Source of the DNA: Adineta ricciae
Taxonomy: Eukaryota > Rotifera > Eurotatoria > Adinetida > Adinetidae
Length of the DNA stretch: 64,000 nt
Reading direction: 5' to 3'
Assembly (NCBI GenBank): GCA_905250025.1
Contig: CAJNOJ010000298.1
Span: 1-64,000 of the forward strand
Positions 1-12,219 of the stretch are shown here, one piece after another. The notes below the pieces were generated by a model. It saw only the letters and a list, made by a program, of their open reading frames with translations. It had not been told where the DNA came from and did no database searches. The position numbers and the translations under genes were made by a program. Positions within the stretch are counted from its first letter, which is position 1. The number at the start of each line of letters is the position of its first letter.

Positions 1-1450
1 TCAACCAACTTTCAGTGTCAAAACACCCTCCCAAACCATGTTTTATGAAGTTTTGAGCGTTTTTGGAAAAAATGTTTTTTTGACCTTTGACCTTTGACCG
101 GCGACAGACATACATACACACAAACGCATTTCCGTTTTTTGACCACTTTTTTTCGACATGACCCTCCTTTCAGTCGAGGGAATAGTGGAGTGCAAAAGTG
201 TTTGCCCTTTTAAAATAAGACTTCTCAAGCTGATATATGAAAAAATATTATATGACTAGTGCATATAGCGGATAAACATATATAGTAATAGTTACCTTAA
301 ACTTATGAAACAGCGCTGCTTGAAGGCACGTGGACGTAAGTCATAGATCGCAGCCGAAACGAAAACAAATCATAAAATAAAACATGTGGTAATTACACTA
401 TTTTGTATCTCTTTAACTACCGTGCTTATTCAACCATACTTCTATTTTCTCATACTATCAGAAAAAAGTAAGCAAATAACTTCGGGTATTTTGCATATGT
501 AGCGATCAGTTGGATCATCTGGGAGTCATTGCAACTAACGTATAATCATTCTTGTTCGATGGATACCATCGATTTAGTTGGAATTTTTTACAGTAGATAA
601 AGTTAACATAACCGGGAGTAGTGTAGAAATTTTAGGTCGAACGGATAAGCCGTTCTCGAGCCTAGGTTATATAAGTAAGTGAGGATAGCTTTTTTCGACC
701 GTATCTGGATGTCAATCGTGATTCCCAACCTGTTCATATTCCATATCTGGAATGCTTGCTGGCATACCAGATAAGTACCAGTCAGAGATGTATGCTTTGA
801 TAAAAATCGACCACTGCCTATTATTATGTTTGCAAAGAACCACATTATAGCACATTAGAATAAGACATGACTTAGATACAAAATAGTTACTGGTAAGAAG
901 AACACGAGGCAATCATATCATAAGTACACATTAGATTAGTTATAGGTAAGATAAAACACCTTGTTCTGTAAACCTTTCTTGAATACAAATCTTTTATGTT
1001 GTTAAAAGCCTTGAATGAGAAACAAAATGACGTTGTAACTTCAATTTATCATTTGGATTATTCCAAATAATATAAATCAGGGGTTGAAACGAGTAACCCG
1101 GCCCAACGTGTTGTTTTTTCTTTCACATTTTCTACAAAAAACTTGGCTACTTGTATTTGTTATCAAATTTATAATACCATACGAATTAGCTGACTTTTCG
1201 GAATCGGTCAGCAACATAATTACTCAAAGCATCCAAAAACGTTTTTTTGTACTGAAAAAAAAAAGTTTTTTTTTGGCAAATAGGAATTAAAATCTATCCA
1301 GTCAGGTTGACAATTGCGAACCTGCATTGGACTATTACCATCCATTCTTGAAATAGATGATAGTTCTGACCAATTTCTACATAACCATGAAACTTGACGC
1401 ATTATTTTAAAATTTATTTTGCAAATTGATAGATCCTTAATCATTTATCT
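1..1450. other. Region without a supported gene
   Basis: Only short open frames are present and none carries a recognisable motif. A minus-strand frame at about 712-900 reads like possible coding sequence, but it has no homology I recognise and no clear splice context. The left edge holds a short TGACCTT repeat listed separately. Confidence 0.5.
81..99. repeat. TGACCTT heptamer repeat (AGGTCA half-sites on minus strand)
   Basis: Nearly three head-to-tail copies of TGACCTT. On the minus strand this reads as AGGTCA spaced by one base, the arrangement of a nuclear-receptor direct repeat (DR1). It lies in an apparently noncoding stretch with no gene start nearby, so it may equally be part of a dispersed repeat. 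Confidence 0.5.
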
Positions 1451-1461
1451 ACCGATCCGAA

Positions 1462-2486
<1,025 letters not shown>

Positions 2487-2489
2487 CTA

Positions 2490-4225
2490 AAAGTAGAGAT
2501 CTTATGTAATTACATATCATTCCCGAGATAGAAAGTTTTCATATGAAAAACATTGAATATTTATACAAAAAATCGAACAGACGCGCTGGAGTATGTTTAC
2601 ACCTAATATTCGCAAAGACAAGATACCCTGGCAGCTTTCTAACACCGAGTCATGTTAAGAAATTTATCGTTAATATAAGAAAGTCCACTTGTTTGCTCAA
2701 GTCCTTTCACCCTTTCTTCATATCAGTACTTTGTTCTTATGAAAATAGCTTTATCACAAGCAAATGTATCGAAAACGAGATAAATCATGAATCATCATTA
2801 CAATCTAATGTTTGCAATACGAAATCTCTCGAGTAAATAAATCATCAACTGGAGTGTACTTTAATAAATATTTGGTTTCTGTTCGGTGCTTCATAGTTTT
2901 GAACATTCATAGACCAAGATGTGGGCATGAACTTTGACTCAGAGTCACTATGTTAGAGACACAAGAGGAAAAGCAGACCAAGAATTTTCGGATCCTGAAA
3001 TGTCTTCAATTGGCGAAATACATGATAAATAAATCATTTACAGTAATATTCTGTTTGAATTTCCCATTCAAAGTCAGAGAAAGATATCAATTAGATTGTT
3101 TGATCGATGAATACCAGTCCATTGAGCAATCTAAACGATAATTCGATACGCATATTTTCATCAATCTAATAAAAATATTTTGAATTGATTATATAATGAA
3201 GATATATGTCACAGTTGACAGATACATAATAAATGATTAACTCATAATAATTTCTTATTTCGATTTATAGTTCAATTGAAAACAAAGATACGAAGTGAAT
3301 AATATGATAGAGAAAAACATAATAAATGAATAATTTATACCAACGTTCTATTCAGATCTTTCGTTTGTTGCTACAGAAATATCTTCGATGAATTATGTGA
3401 TAAAGAAACATACAGCGAAGAACTAATTAATACAACGGATAAGAGTATGAGGAGAAGACAATTTTAAAAAAAAAGAGTAAAACTATTCCAACACAATGTC
3501 CATCATGTCAGGAACTATTGACTGCCCAGCTGATACAAACATTGTATTTGATTACAAATAGGATCATTTGGCAGGGGACTCTCTTGTGTTTCTTTTACGC
3601 ACGAAACACACGTCTTCTATTGGTTTGTCATTTGAATCGAAGTTAAATTCTCTAAACCCCTTTATGGGACATTCAAAATGTAGATTTCATAGATTTCTAT
3701 AACTCGATGATCTCGAGCTTTCTAAAGCATGATAATGCATCTGTTCATGTATGAAAAGACTTCTGATTGCACGAAAAAAAGATGACATGCACAATGATGC
3801 AGAGCTCGTTTTCAGTGAAAAAACGTTGCGGAAGCACTTTTCACTCTCTAGTGTTCTGTAACTTTTGTAGTCTTCCAGAAACTTTGTCACCTGAATTCTT
3901 TAATATATTTCTACACTTGAGATTTTGCTCTTTCTAACAAAGAAAGTTCAAACTTCTATCACTTTCCGTTATCAAATTATACCAAAAGCAAAATTAATCC
4001 AAATCTTTTGCCCCGCCCGCAAATCGATGTTAAATCGATCATATGGAAAACATATCATGTAGCAAAAGAATAACTCATGCTAACATTCTACTCTTATTTT
4101 TCACTCTCTTCGTTTGAAAGAGTTCAGAATAATAATGCAGCTAAAAAATCATGAAAGAACTAAACAGTATAAAGAAACATATCTTAATAATTTGTCATTA
4201 CTATGTTAATTGATCAGAGCTTTGA
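2490..4225. other. Intergenic region, no supported gene
   Basis: AT-rich with scattered stops in all frames. A minus-strand frame at about 3687-3890 is preceded by a plausible acceptor (TTCAG) near 3891 and could be a downstream exon of the small secreted-peptide gene, but nothing in its sequence confirms this. Confidence 0.4.
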
Positions 4226-4257
4226 TCATTGATGTAAATAAATGGAAAACGAATTAC

Positions 4258-4429
4258 CAGTATTTGAACGTTTGTTCATAGTTTCTCGAAGGAGACTTTT
4301 CATGAGATATCGTCGGGCGTGTTCAAGGTCCATTTCTTCGGAAACTTGTTTCGTATATTGTGCATTACAATAGATTACCAAACATCTACAGAAAACAATC
4401 AAATAAAGAATTAATTCGATATTAGCCAT
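4258..4429 (-). CDS. Candidate first exon of a small secreted peptide/prohormone
   Basis: An ATG opens a frame with a clear signal peptide: a hydrophobic stretch of about 20 residues ending in CNA-Q. An acidic then basic segment follows, containing dibasic sites (ARR and NKR). Dibasic sites close behind a signal peptide are typical of neuropeptide precursors. The frame reaches a GTAATT donor just after codons for SNT, so at least one more exon is expected downstream on the minus strand; I could not identify it with confidence. No amidation Gly is visible in this exon. The family is not assigned, and a short non-hormone secreted protein is also possible. Confidence 0.35.
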
Positions 4430-4639
4430 CTTGTATTTGTTTGTATCACAATCAATCGAAATATGTTGTTTAGAAAGAATAAATTATATTTTGATTTTAC
4501 TTGAATATATACCTGCTTTTCTATAATCACCATGCGAGTTGGGAAATAAAGAGAAAAAAAATGTAATTTCACATAACGATAGTAATGTGTATTTTTCTCT
4601 GTTATCAATATATTACATTATTATTTGGAATGAAGAAAA

Positions 4640-5210
4640 AAGTTAATTAAGGTAACTTGTACGGATATATATTTTTTTCATTACTTTCTTCGTTTGATAT
4701 TCCTATTATTATATTCGAAGAGTAGCGGATCCGAGTCGATCCGTTCCTCTCTAATTATATTCCTTCGTGTTCTCTGAGTTCTAAATAGTTTCGTATCTTC
4801 CTATTTGTAAGTGCTCGATAAGTCAAACCAAATTACCGCTAAGAATATCTCCTTTTAAGAATAAAATAGATAATGAATTATTATGTTTTATTAGATTTTT
4901 ATAAAAAAAAGTAATTGACTTTTGAATTTAATTTTGAACTATGATGAACACTTTGTGAATCTTATTAAGCTGATGACAATTTTCAACTATTCGTATACTT
5001 CTTAGTCATATACCTTTTTATATATGCCGTATCGAAGTAGCTACTTCAACAAGAGAAAAATGTCGAATTTATCATTTCGAAAGAATGATTTATTTAAATT
5101 AATTCTCCGATAGAATCATTGCTTTTCTCACTGCTCCAAATAAAACGTAATTAATAAAAGATCACAATGAGCATGAGATATTCATTTCCAACTCTGCAAT
5201 AAAAAGGTGT
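4640..5210. other. Intergenic region, no supported gene
   Basis: AT-rich, no open frame with recognisable content. It contains the 3' flank of the Brr2-like gene. Confidence 0.5.
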
Positions 5211-5224
5211 CATTCACATATATT

Positions 5225-8146
5225 TTACCACATTCGTTTATCAATGATCTTCGCTAAAATGGCTGCTTTATCTATTAATTGCACCCAACCTCGTAAAAGT
5301 ATCATTTCACAGATAACTTTCATCAGTCGTCCAGCATTCTGACCAATATAAATCATATCTTTCATTAATGTGTAACAATCAACTTGTAATTGTGAAATAT
5401 GTGATTGTAAAAGAACATTAATTTTTGTACTAGATTCATCAATACTTTCTCCAACAGATATACGAACACATTTGAATAATTTTCGTAATTCAACTTTTTC
5501 TTCTTCTCGTACAATTATATGTTGAAATTCAAATGATAGAGAAAGTATACGAAATAAATCAATTTCATTCACTGTAGGTTTTAATAATTGATTAAATATC
5601 GCAATTGTTTTATGCGAACAATAATAATAACTGGCAATACGAGCATATTCAGTCATTTGAAAATGACCATTTTGACGATTATAATGAATAAGATGAGATT
5701 TATCTAATTCAATTGCAGCGGAATGTATTAAATCCAAACGTTGTTGAAGAAGATTTTTATCGATTAGTGAAGATGTATTGAGAATACCGTATAATTCCGG
5801 TTGTTTTATCATTCGAACATATAAATAAGTATGACAAAGCCATTCAGCACCTTCATGAAGATTTTCAATTGTACCAAGAACAATTTCTGCATTGAGATGA
5901 TCAATTAATTTCGAAATCATTTGACTTTCAACTGAAAATCGCTCGTTCATTGATGATAAATAATAATCTAATTGATTATGATTTGTTATTAAAATACTTT
6001 CTGAACGAATATCATAACATGGACGACAAAAGCAACCTGCATAACCAAGCATTGCCATAACATCAAGAGTATTTAACTCTGTCCATTCACCTTCTATTGC
6101 ACTATAGACTTGCGTGCCTTTAACAATAACTACATGTGCAGGAAGCTGAATAAATCTGTTAAATGTTATTGTCTGTACAAGTACTTGAATGTGTCGATCG
6201 CAGAAAAGATCTTCAACTAATGCTCGATCAGGTCGATTCAATCCAGTATGAAGAACAGCAAATGAATAGGGAAGAAGATCTTTTAATTCAGAATTGTTTG
6301 TTTGTTCACCTTCAGTTTGTAGAAGTTCTTGTGACGCTGAACTTTCTTTTATGAATGTACCAATTGTACCTCTTTCTAAACATGTATCTCGAATAGCTCG
6401 AGCAGTTCTTACTGTTTCTTTTTCCGAATGAACGAAAATGAGAACTTGATTTTTTCCTGCATGTTCCATAACCTTCTCATAAACGAGCTCATTCATAATT
6501 TCAAATTGTTTAATCGATTTTTTTTCTGTAATACCAACATATTGTTGTTTGAGTGGAGCAACGCGAAAATTATTTTCAAAATAAAATAAATCGTCGCGTT
6601 TAATATTTAAAAATGTAGCAATGTCTTCATAATTTGATAATGAAACACCTAAACCAACTAAACGAATAGTTTCTCGTGTTGTTTTAATCGTACGAATAGT
6701 TCGTGCAATGATTGCCTCAAGAATTGGACCATAATCAGAATGTAAAAGATGTATTCCATGAAAAATAATCAAGCGGATTAAATGAATAAATGAACGTTCA
6801 TCACCTCTACGAGTAATTTTATCCCATTGATCAGGTGTACAAATGATTATTTGATTTTTATTGATTTGTTCTCGAGATAATTGAGGATCACTTGATAATT
6901 TCGTTACTTTTAGTTCATATGAACTGAAACGCTAAAGAAGAAAGAAATGCACGGGATCCTTTTTTGTACAAAGAAAAATGAACATACTTTTGCAAAATTA
7001 TCAACAAATCTGTCAAGAGCACATGTTCTTGATATGACATAAATTATTTTAAATTTATCAATATTGATTTTTCCATCTGCCATTATATGTTTACCAATTT
7101 CACGTAAAATACAAAGTACAGCAACATTTGTTTTACCAGAAAACTAAAAATATTCAATCGATAGAAAATTCTTTAGATCGAATATACGAAAACTTACGTT
7201 TGGAGCAAATAGTAAAATATTTTCATCACTTTCCATTGTTACTTTAAGCAGACGAGTTTGAATACGATTCAAGCTATAATAACCTTCAAATGCTGACTGT
7301 ACATATTTCGGTAAACTAGTGATTCGATAAAGAGGCTAAAATTGATCAATTCTAATATGCAAATCGAATTCTTTGAAATGTAATTTACCTCTCCTGGATT
7401 CCATTCTTTTGGTCGTAAAGCAGGTATATGAACTTCTTCATATCCATCCTTTTGCAAACGATATGAATCATCGGGTAGTCGACAATTGTTATTCGACATG
7501 AAATGATTATATTGTAGATTATTTCTTATGAGTTTGATTAAAGTTTTGATGAAATCCAATTGTTCATAACCAAGTACGAGAATAAGTTGATTTTCTAATT
7601 GGTGAATATTCGATGTTTCCTTAAGAATTGCTAAAATTTCTTGTATTTTTAATTCTCTATCTGCATATTCACTATACATTTCACTTAAATGTTTTTGTAA
7701 CCAAGAAGGATCGATTGAATGTGGATGAATGAAATTATCCGTTTGGATTTCTTCATCTTTAATTTCCTTTCCAAGATTAACAAGAAATGTAAAACGTTGT
7801 TCCGAAATTTTTGTTCTTAATAATGTTTCAATTTGACTTTGACGATCTTTATCACACAGTTTATTATTTTTCAATCTAATTAAGATTTCATCAATTGCAT
7901 TATAAAGAATATTTTGTGTTTGATCACCAATCGTTTCTTGAATAAAATTAAGTAGTGCTTCATATATATTTGCATCGTTCCTTGTCTTTGTGGTCGATTG
8001 AACGTATTTGATACATCGATTTCGTCTTTTTTTTGTTTTCTATTTAAAAAACAACAACAACAGAAAATCAAATAGATCGAAAATGAATATACGAACTTAT
8101 TACAATGTTCTGATTGTGTACATTGATCATGACTATCGTCATTCAT
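5225..8146 (-). CDS. Truncated, motif-degenerate Brr2/SNRNP200-like protein
   Basis: Five exons (8146-8093, 8039-7389, 7335-7198, 7143-6988, 6931-5225) join in frame into about 901 residues, using short GT..AG introns. The protein aligns by eye along the whole first half of the U5 snRNP helicase Brr2: N-terminal region (LVNLGKEI, GYEEVHIPALRPK), first RecA pair, winged helix and the start of the Sec63 segment. It stops at DKRMW, where Brr2 normally continues into the rest of Sec63 and a second helicase cassette (about 2100 residues in total). Helicase motifs are altered: motif I reads APNFSGKT instead of APTGAGKT, DEIH is HGIH, SAT is GVS, motif V reads QTITFNRF, and motif VI reads MLGYAGCFCRP. 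Surrounding sequence is well conserved, including YVGITEKK, EHAGKNQVL and KINVLLQ. ATPase and unwinding activity are therefore unlikely. The frame has no internal stop. It may be a regulatory or decoy paralogue, or a pseudogene caught early. Confidence 0.85.
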
Positions 8147-8161
8147 TTTAGTAATATTCAA

Positions 8162-9600
8162 ATGATTCCTACGCGATTATTTTCTTTGCTTCTTTATTAT
8201 ATTTATATTCTGAATGGCGAAAAATTTCAACGATCACCATTCATTACACACGTAATGTCAACATACAGTTTGCTTATTAGCTAAACTTGCTTATTTATTA
8301 CTTTTCCACGTGACAATTTTTTTCTTATTCTCTTGTTGGTTTGGCGTTCTGTTGCTGTTGTTTTTTGTGGGTTTTTTCCAAGTTGACATCATGTACTCGA
8401 TGAGCGCATTCGAATATCGTATACGTCTACCTTTTGAATAATTAATCATTTCTTGGTTTTTGTTAAGTTATGATCGAAAGAGAGAAATGAGATGCACACT
8501 CGGCACAATTCATTCCTTATGATTCATGACACCTGAGAGATGCCTTGAAAAAAAAGAATATTCTCAAATAATAAAATCAAAAAGTTATTTTCAATTTTAC
8601 AATTGTTGTCGATCTTTGACTGTAAGTACATGATCAGATTGGTCTTCTGAAAATTCTCTCGAAACATTTTATGTGCTGTGGTTGAGTATTATAAATTCAA
8701 GTAGCAAAAAAAAAATGAAATTTGAAAAACAAAACATGATAACGGCACGGGAAGCGTTACGGCATTGCATTTTTTCAACTTGTCATCAGCGGGCCAGAGG
8801 GGGGGGGGGCGAGGGGGGCAATTGCCTCCCTGAAAAATTTTTGAAAGGTCAATAAATGTTTTCGCCTCAGAAAAAACGAATATCTGTGGTAATAATAACT
8901 GAAAATTTTTTATTGCCCCCCCCTGAAATTTTTTCGCCAGCCCGCCGATGTTCAGTACACTGAAAGAAAACCGATCCCGTGTGACATCTAGAAAGTTTTT
9001 GACAATTGTAATGAATTCTAGAGCTTTTTCGGTTTTGTATAATAATCATAATATTTCGTCGAAAAGTATTTTCTCTTTTATGTCAGAAACAGTTCCATAG
9101 CCGTCTTCTACGAAACATTTGTTAATGAACAGATACATTTTACATCACCTTTCTCGATTTATTAATTGTTCATCCGATAGGAGCAAAGAAACAGCAATGT
9201 AAATGCCACCCGCTATCAAGTGGCGTGGGTATTTCAGAATGCCTACTTATTCACTCTTTATTATTTGAAACGCATGAAAGAAGCAAAATACTAAAGAAAC
9301 TGACTGTTTTTACGTTCTACTGTTCACGTACAGTTATTGTTGCAAATACTCTCTTGTAACTCATATGACTCAACAGGAAATAACAACGTCAGAAACTGTC
9401 AAGTACGTGTTCAGCGAAACAAAACCTTCAAACTTTCATTTACCGTGTATTTTAGTAATCCGACACGTCATAACTATGCAAGTACTATTTCAGAATCTAA
9501 ACAATCAAATAACCATAGCAATCTTGGGTACGTCTAAGACGATATATTTCTATGAATCTAGCTTAAAAAACACTTTGTTCGTTCGTTCGTTCATTTAAGT
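8162..9600. other. Intergenic region with a G-rich inverted-repeat insertion
   Basis: No supported gene apart from a possible but unconfirmed upstream exon of the K+ channel remnant near 9340-9530. The repeat at 8784-8950 is listed separately. A short GTTC tandem run lies at about 9577-9596. Confidence 0.45.
8784..8950. repeat. MITE-like inverted-repeat element with G/C tracts
   Basis: The left end begins CATCAGCGGGCC followed by long G tracts and GGGGGGCAATTGCC. The right end is a run of C with TTATTGCCCCCCCCTGAAA and closes with GCCCGCCGATG. The ends are imperfect inverted repeats, and the GGGGGCAATTGCCCCC-type sequence resembles ends of nonautonomous DNA transposons common in invertebrates. 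There is no coding capacity and I see no certain target-site duplication. Confidence 0.5.
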
Positions 9601-9605
9601 TTCAG

Positions 9606-10346
9606 AATATCCGAGAAAAACTCAATTGTTAGAGTCAATGTTGGTGGATGTCAATTTGAAATTTATTTGTCTAGTCTCAATTCTTTTCCTGAATCACTAT
9701 TGGGTGATGAAAATAAACGAAAAATCTTTTGGAATGCAGATCGACAAGAATATTTTTCAGCCGACATCGCGCATGTTTTGAAGCGATTTTATATTACTAT
9801 CAATCAAATGGACGCCTTCGTCGACCAGACAACGTTCCATTGGATATATTTCTGGAAGAAGTTCGCTTTTTTCAATTAGGCCCAAGAGCATTTGCTCAAA
9901 TAATAGAATCCGAAAATTTACGCAAGATTAAACCTAAACCAATGCCTAAAACACGTCGGCATCAGCTTCTTTGGCAACATTTGCAATATCCTAAATCTTC
10001 AATTTTAGCACGTGTGATCTATGTTGTTTCGATGGCTATTACTCTTCTTTCTAGTATCACACTAGCTATTGAAACTTTACCAAGTGTCAACAAAGATTCG
10101 TCAGTTGTATGTTATAGTGAAACAAATCTTAACGATTCTGTATCTTTGCAATTCATGGCAGGTTGTCCAAAAATATTCTCTACGCCGCCATATTTTACGA
10201 TTGAAAGTATTTGTGTTTCATATTTTACAATCGAATTTTTTCTTCGTTTGATCAGTACTCCTTCGTATAAACATTTTCTCTTGTCATTTATGACTCGGGT
10301 TGATATACTATCTATTGTTCTATATTATTGCATTGTGGCTCTATAG
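9606..10346 (+). pseudogene. Shaker-type (Kv1-like) K+ channel remnant: T1, S1, S2, partial S3
   Basis: After an acceptor (TTTCAG at 9601-9605) the frame reads a Kv T1 tetramerisation domain (RVNVGG, SFPESLLGD, then AILYYYQSNGRLRRP and NVPLDIFLEEVRFF). S1, S2 and the beginning of S3 (RVDILSIVLYY) follow, matching the Shaker family. Two lesions are visible. The frame shifts by one base in a T run at about 9754, between EYF and SRHRACF. The channel also ends abruptly at 10346 inside S3, so S4, pore and C-terminus are missing. The break coincides with the tail of the ART/TPR pseudogene on the opposite strand. A functional channel is excluded by the missing voltage sensor and pore; the single-base shift alone could be an assembly error. 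Confidence 0.8.
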
Positions 10347-11307
10347 ACATTCGCCTTGATTGTATTTGATCGAGCCAAGTATATCAAACAAGCCCAACAT
10401 ATTGTCTGCGCTTAATCCTTGATCCAGTAGCATTTTGCAAATCTCTTCAGCCTTATTATTTGGATCTAAGACTGCTAGTAACGAACTCAGTCTTAGTCTT
10501 AACCAACTATTTTTGTATGCAGAACATTCTTCTCTCATGTACTCGGTAAGCGCACTTAATTCTTGGTCACTATCAACGAAAGTAAGCGCTAGATTAACGT
10601 CGTAGAATCGGTTCGAACACCTATTGATTTTATATTTTGAATTTGAAATACACTATTTATCGAAAACAACACTTCATCTTCTTCTGGAAAGTAACTTATA
10701 TTTACCAGTTGAAGCAAATGGTGTTGTTAATTCATTCGGATCAATCTTTATGACGAAGAGAATTCCTATCAAATCTGGATCACTTAGATTGCTGTCGGCG
10801 AAGAAAGAAGAGACGGCACAATCTTTGCTTGTGGATAAAAAGTTATTAAATGACATTAATCCCCCTTTTGATTCCATCAGCTCACCAAAATCTGTCTTGC
10901 ACATGTCTTGACCATGATAAACTACGAAGATTTCTTCAGAAGAATGGTTTCGAAATTGTTTTTTGTGTAGCTGTTCAATTTGTCGCTAAAGATCTTTAAA
11001 TGAAAAACCCCATTCGTATAAGTATATCTCCATCCAACAATCGTAAACTATGATTCAACGCCATGTATAAACTACTGTCTTTTGTATACCACTAAATAGG
11101 TGTTTTCTGTTTATACTGATGTACCAATTGTTTAATATTATTTAATTCATTTTTGTCATTAGCAAATGAGTGACAAGAAGACTTAATAAAGTCTTCGACA
11201 TGTTTTTCTTCAAAATCTATAGTCAACAGAGTTTCTTTGACTAGTTGCGTATACATAAAAGATGGATCGAGTTGATTCAGTCTTGTTTCCGATCGTACGA
11301 AGCTCAT
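10341..11307 (-). pseudogene. Broken arginine ADP-ribosyltransferase/TPR gene
   Basis: Pieces of a rotifer-type ART protein lie in order on the minus strand. The pre-ART segment (NQLDPSFMYTQL, FIKSSCHSFA) is at 11307-11092. A Y-H-G stretch in place of YRG is near 10920. The SFNNFLSTS motif and GILFVIKIDP are at 10904-10674, the EEDEVLFS ExE region near 10650, and part of a TPR (EICKMLLDQG, IKYNQGE) at 10538-10341. The copy is dead: a stop replaces Trp after KTPI, further stops and a one-base shift occur at about 10980-11000, and at least two more frameshifts lie between 10690 and 10540. The TPR array stops after roughly one repeat, at the junction with the K+ channel remnant. Confidence 0.8.
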
Positions 11308-12219
11308 TGGTATAGCATTCTATTCACATTGATAAGTTCTTTTCTCCAAAGCTATATTATTGATGGATATCATATTTGTAAAAACACCTTGGATTTTTTA
11401 CCATTTTTGCGTCCATTGTTCATGGTATTTCTTATTACTACATAAAATACAAATTGAACCTATTTGTCGGATATTATAAATACAAGGCATGACATACTCT
11501 CCAATCGATCCGGAGATTGTCAAACATACATTCTTGTCATCAAGATCAAGAATAAATTCAATACATTGATCATTGTCTGTGAATGTGTTGATGATATGTG
11601 TATAGCTGAGACGTTGTGTAATAATATTTTGATAATCTTCATTATTATAATCAATTTATTCATCTAACCAAACTACAATAACATTTCGTATGTTTTGAAA
11701 AGCAATGTCGGTGTTCATATGTTCTTTTCAAAACGACAACAACTTCTACGCTATCAATATGACTTCAAAAATGAATGTACTTTTTATTGTAAAAAGGAGA
11801 ACAAGAAAAATATCGGTATCGTTCATGGTGAATTGAATATGATAAGAACAAAATAAGATTATAAAACATATGAGTGTAAAATTGTTGAGTTCTCTTGCAG
11901 TTAACCATGCGACATGCATCTGCGTATGTAAAAACAGGAGCGAGATGTATCTCTTGTCACGCACAACTTCGTCCTCGTCGCGCATCTTGATGTATAAAAA
12001 TAAAACCAGTCTGATATTTTAATTGTGAAGCTCAGACGACTGTAAAACATGCCGTTTTCTGTTAAGTGATGTTATTTACGCATAGGAATTTCTTCGACAA
12101 CTAAGATAAAAGACAGCAGAATGGCAACGATGTATGAAGTGTATTAGAAGCATCAATTTTTTTGTAAAAGCAAACATTTTCCTATTTTAAAAAAAGAGTT
12201 GCTGGAGATTTTGAAAGAA
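11308..12219. other. Intergenic region, no supported gene
   Basis: Short frames only. The N-terminal domain normally expected upstream of the ART pseudogene cannot be recognised here. Confidence 0.5.

Noticed and set aside
6163..6354. Plus-strand frame inside the Brr2-like gene
   Set aside because: Antisense shadow of the conserved helicase-like exon.
5225..8146. Reading the Brr2-like gene as an active spliceosomal helicase
   Set aside because: DExH, SAT, motif V and motif VI residues are replaced and the second cassette is missing.
8784..8950. CRISPR-like or regulatory hairpin reading of the G/C-tract region
   Set aside because: No repeated spacers; imperfect inverted ends fit a DNA-transposon derivative better.
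10624..10911. Plus-strand frame of 95 codons
   Set aside because: Lies over the ART pseudogene; the minus strand carries the ART motifs.
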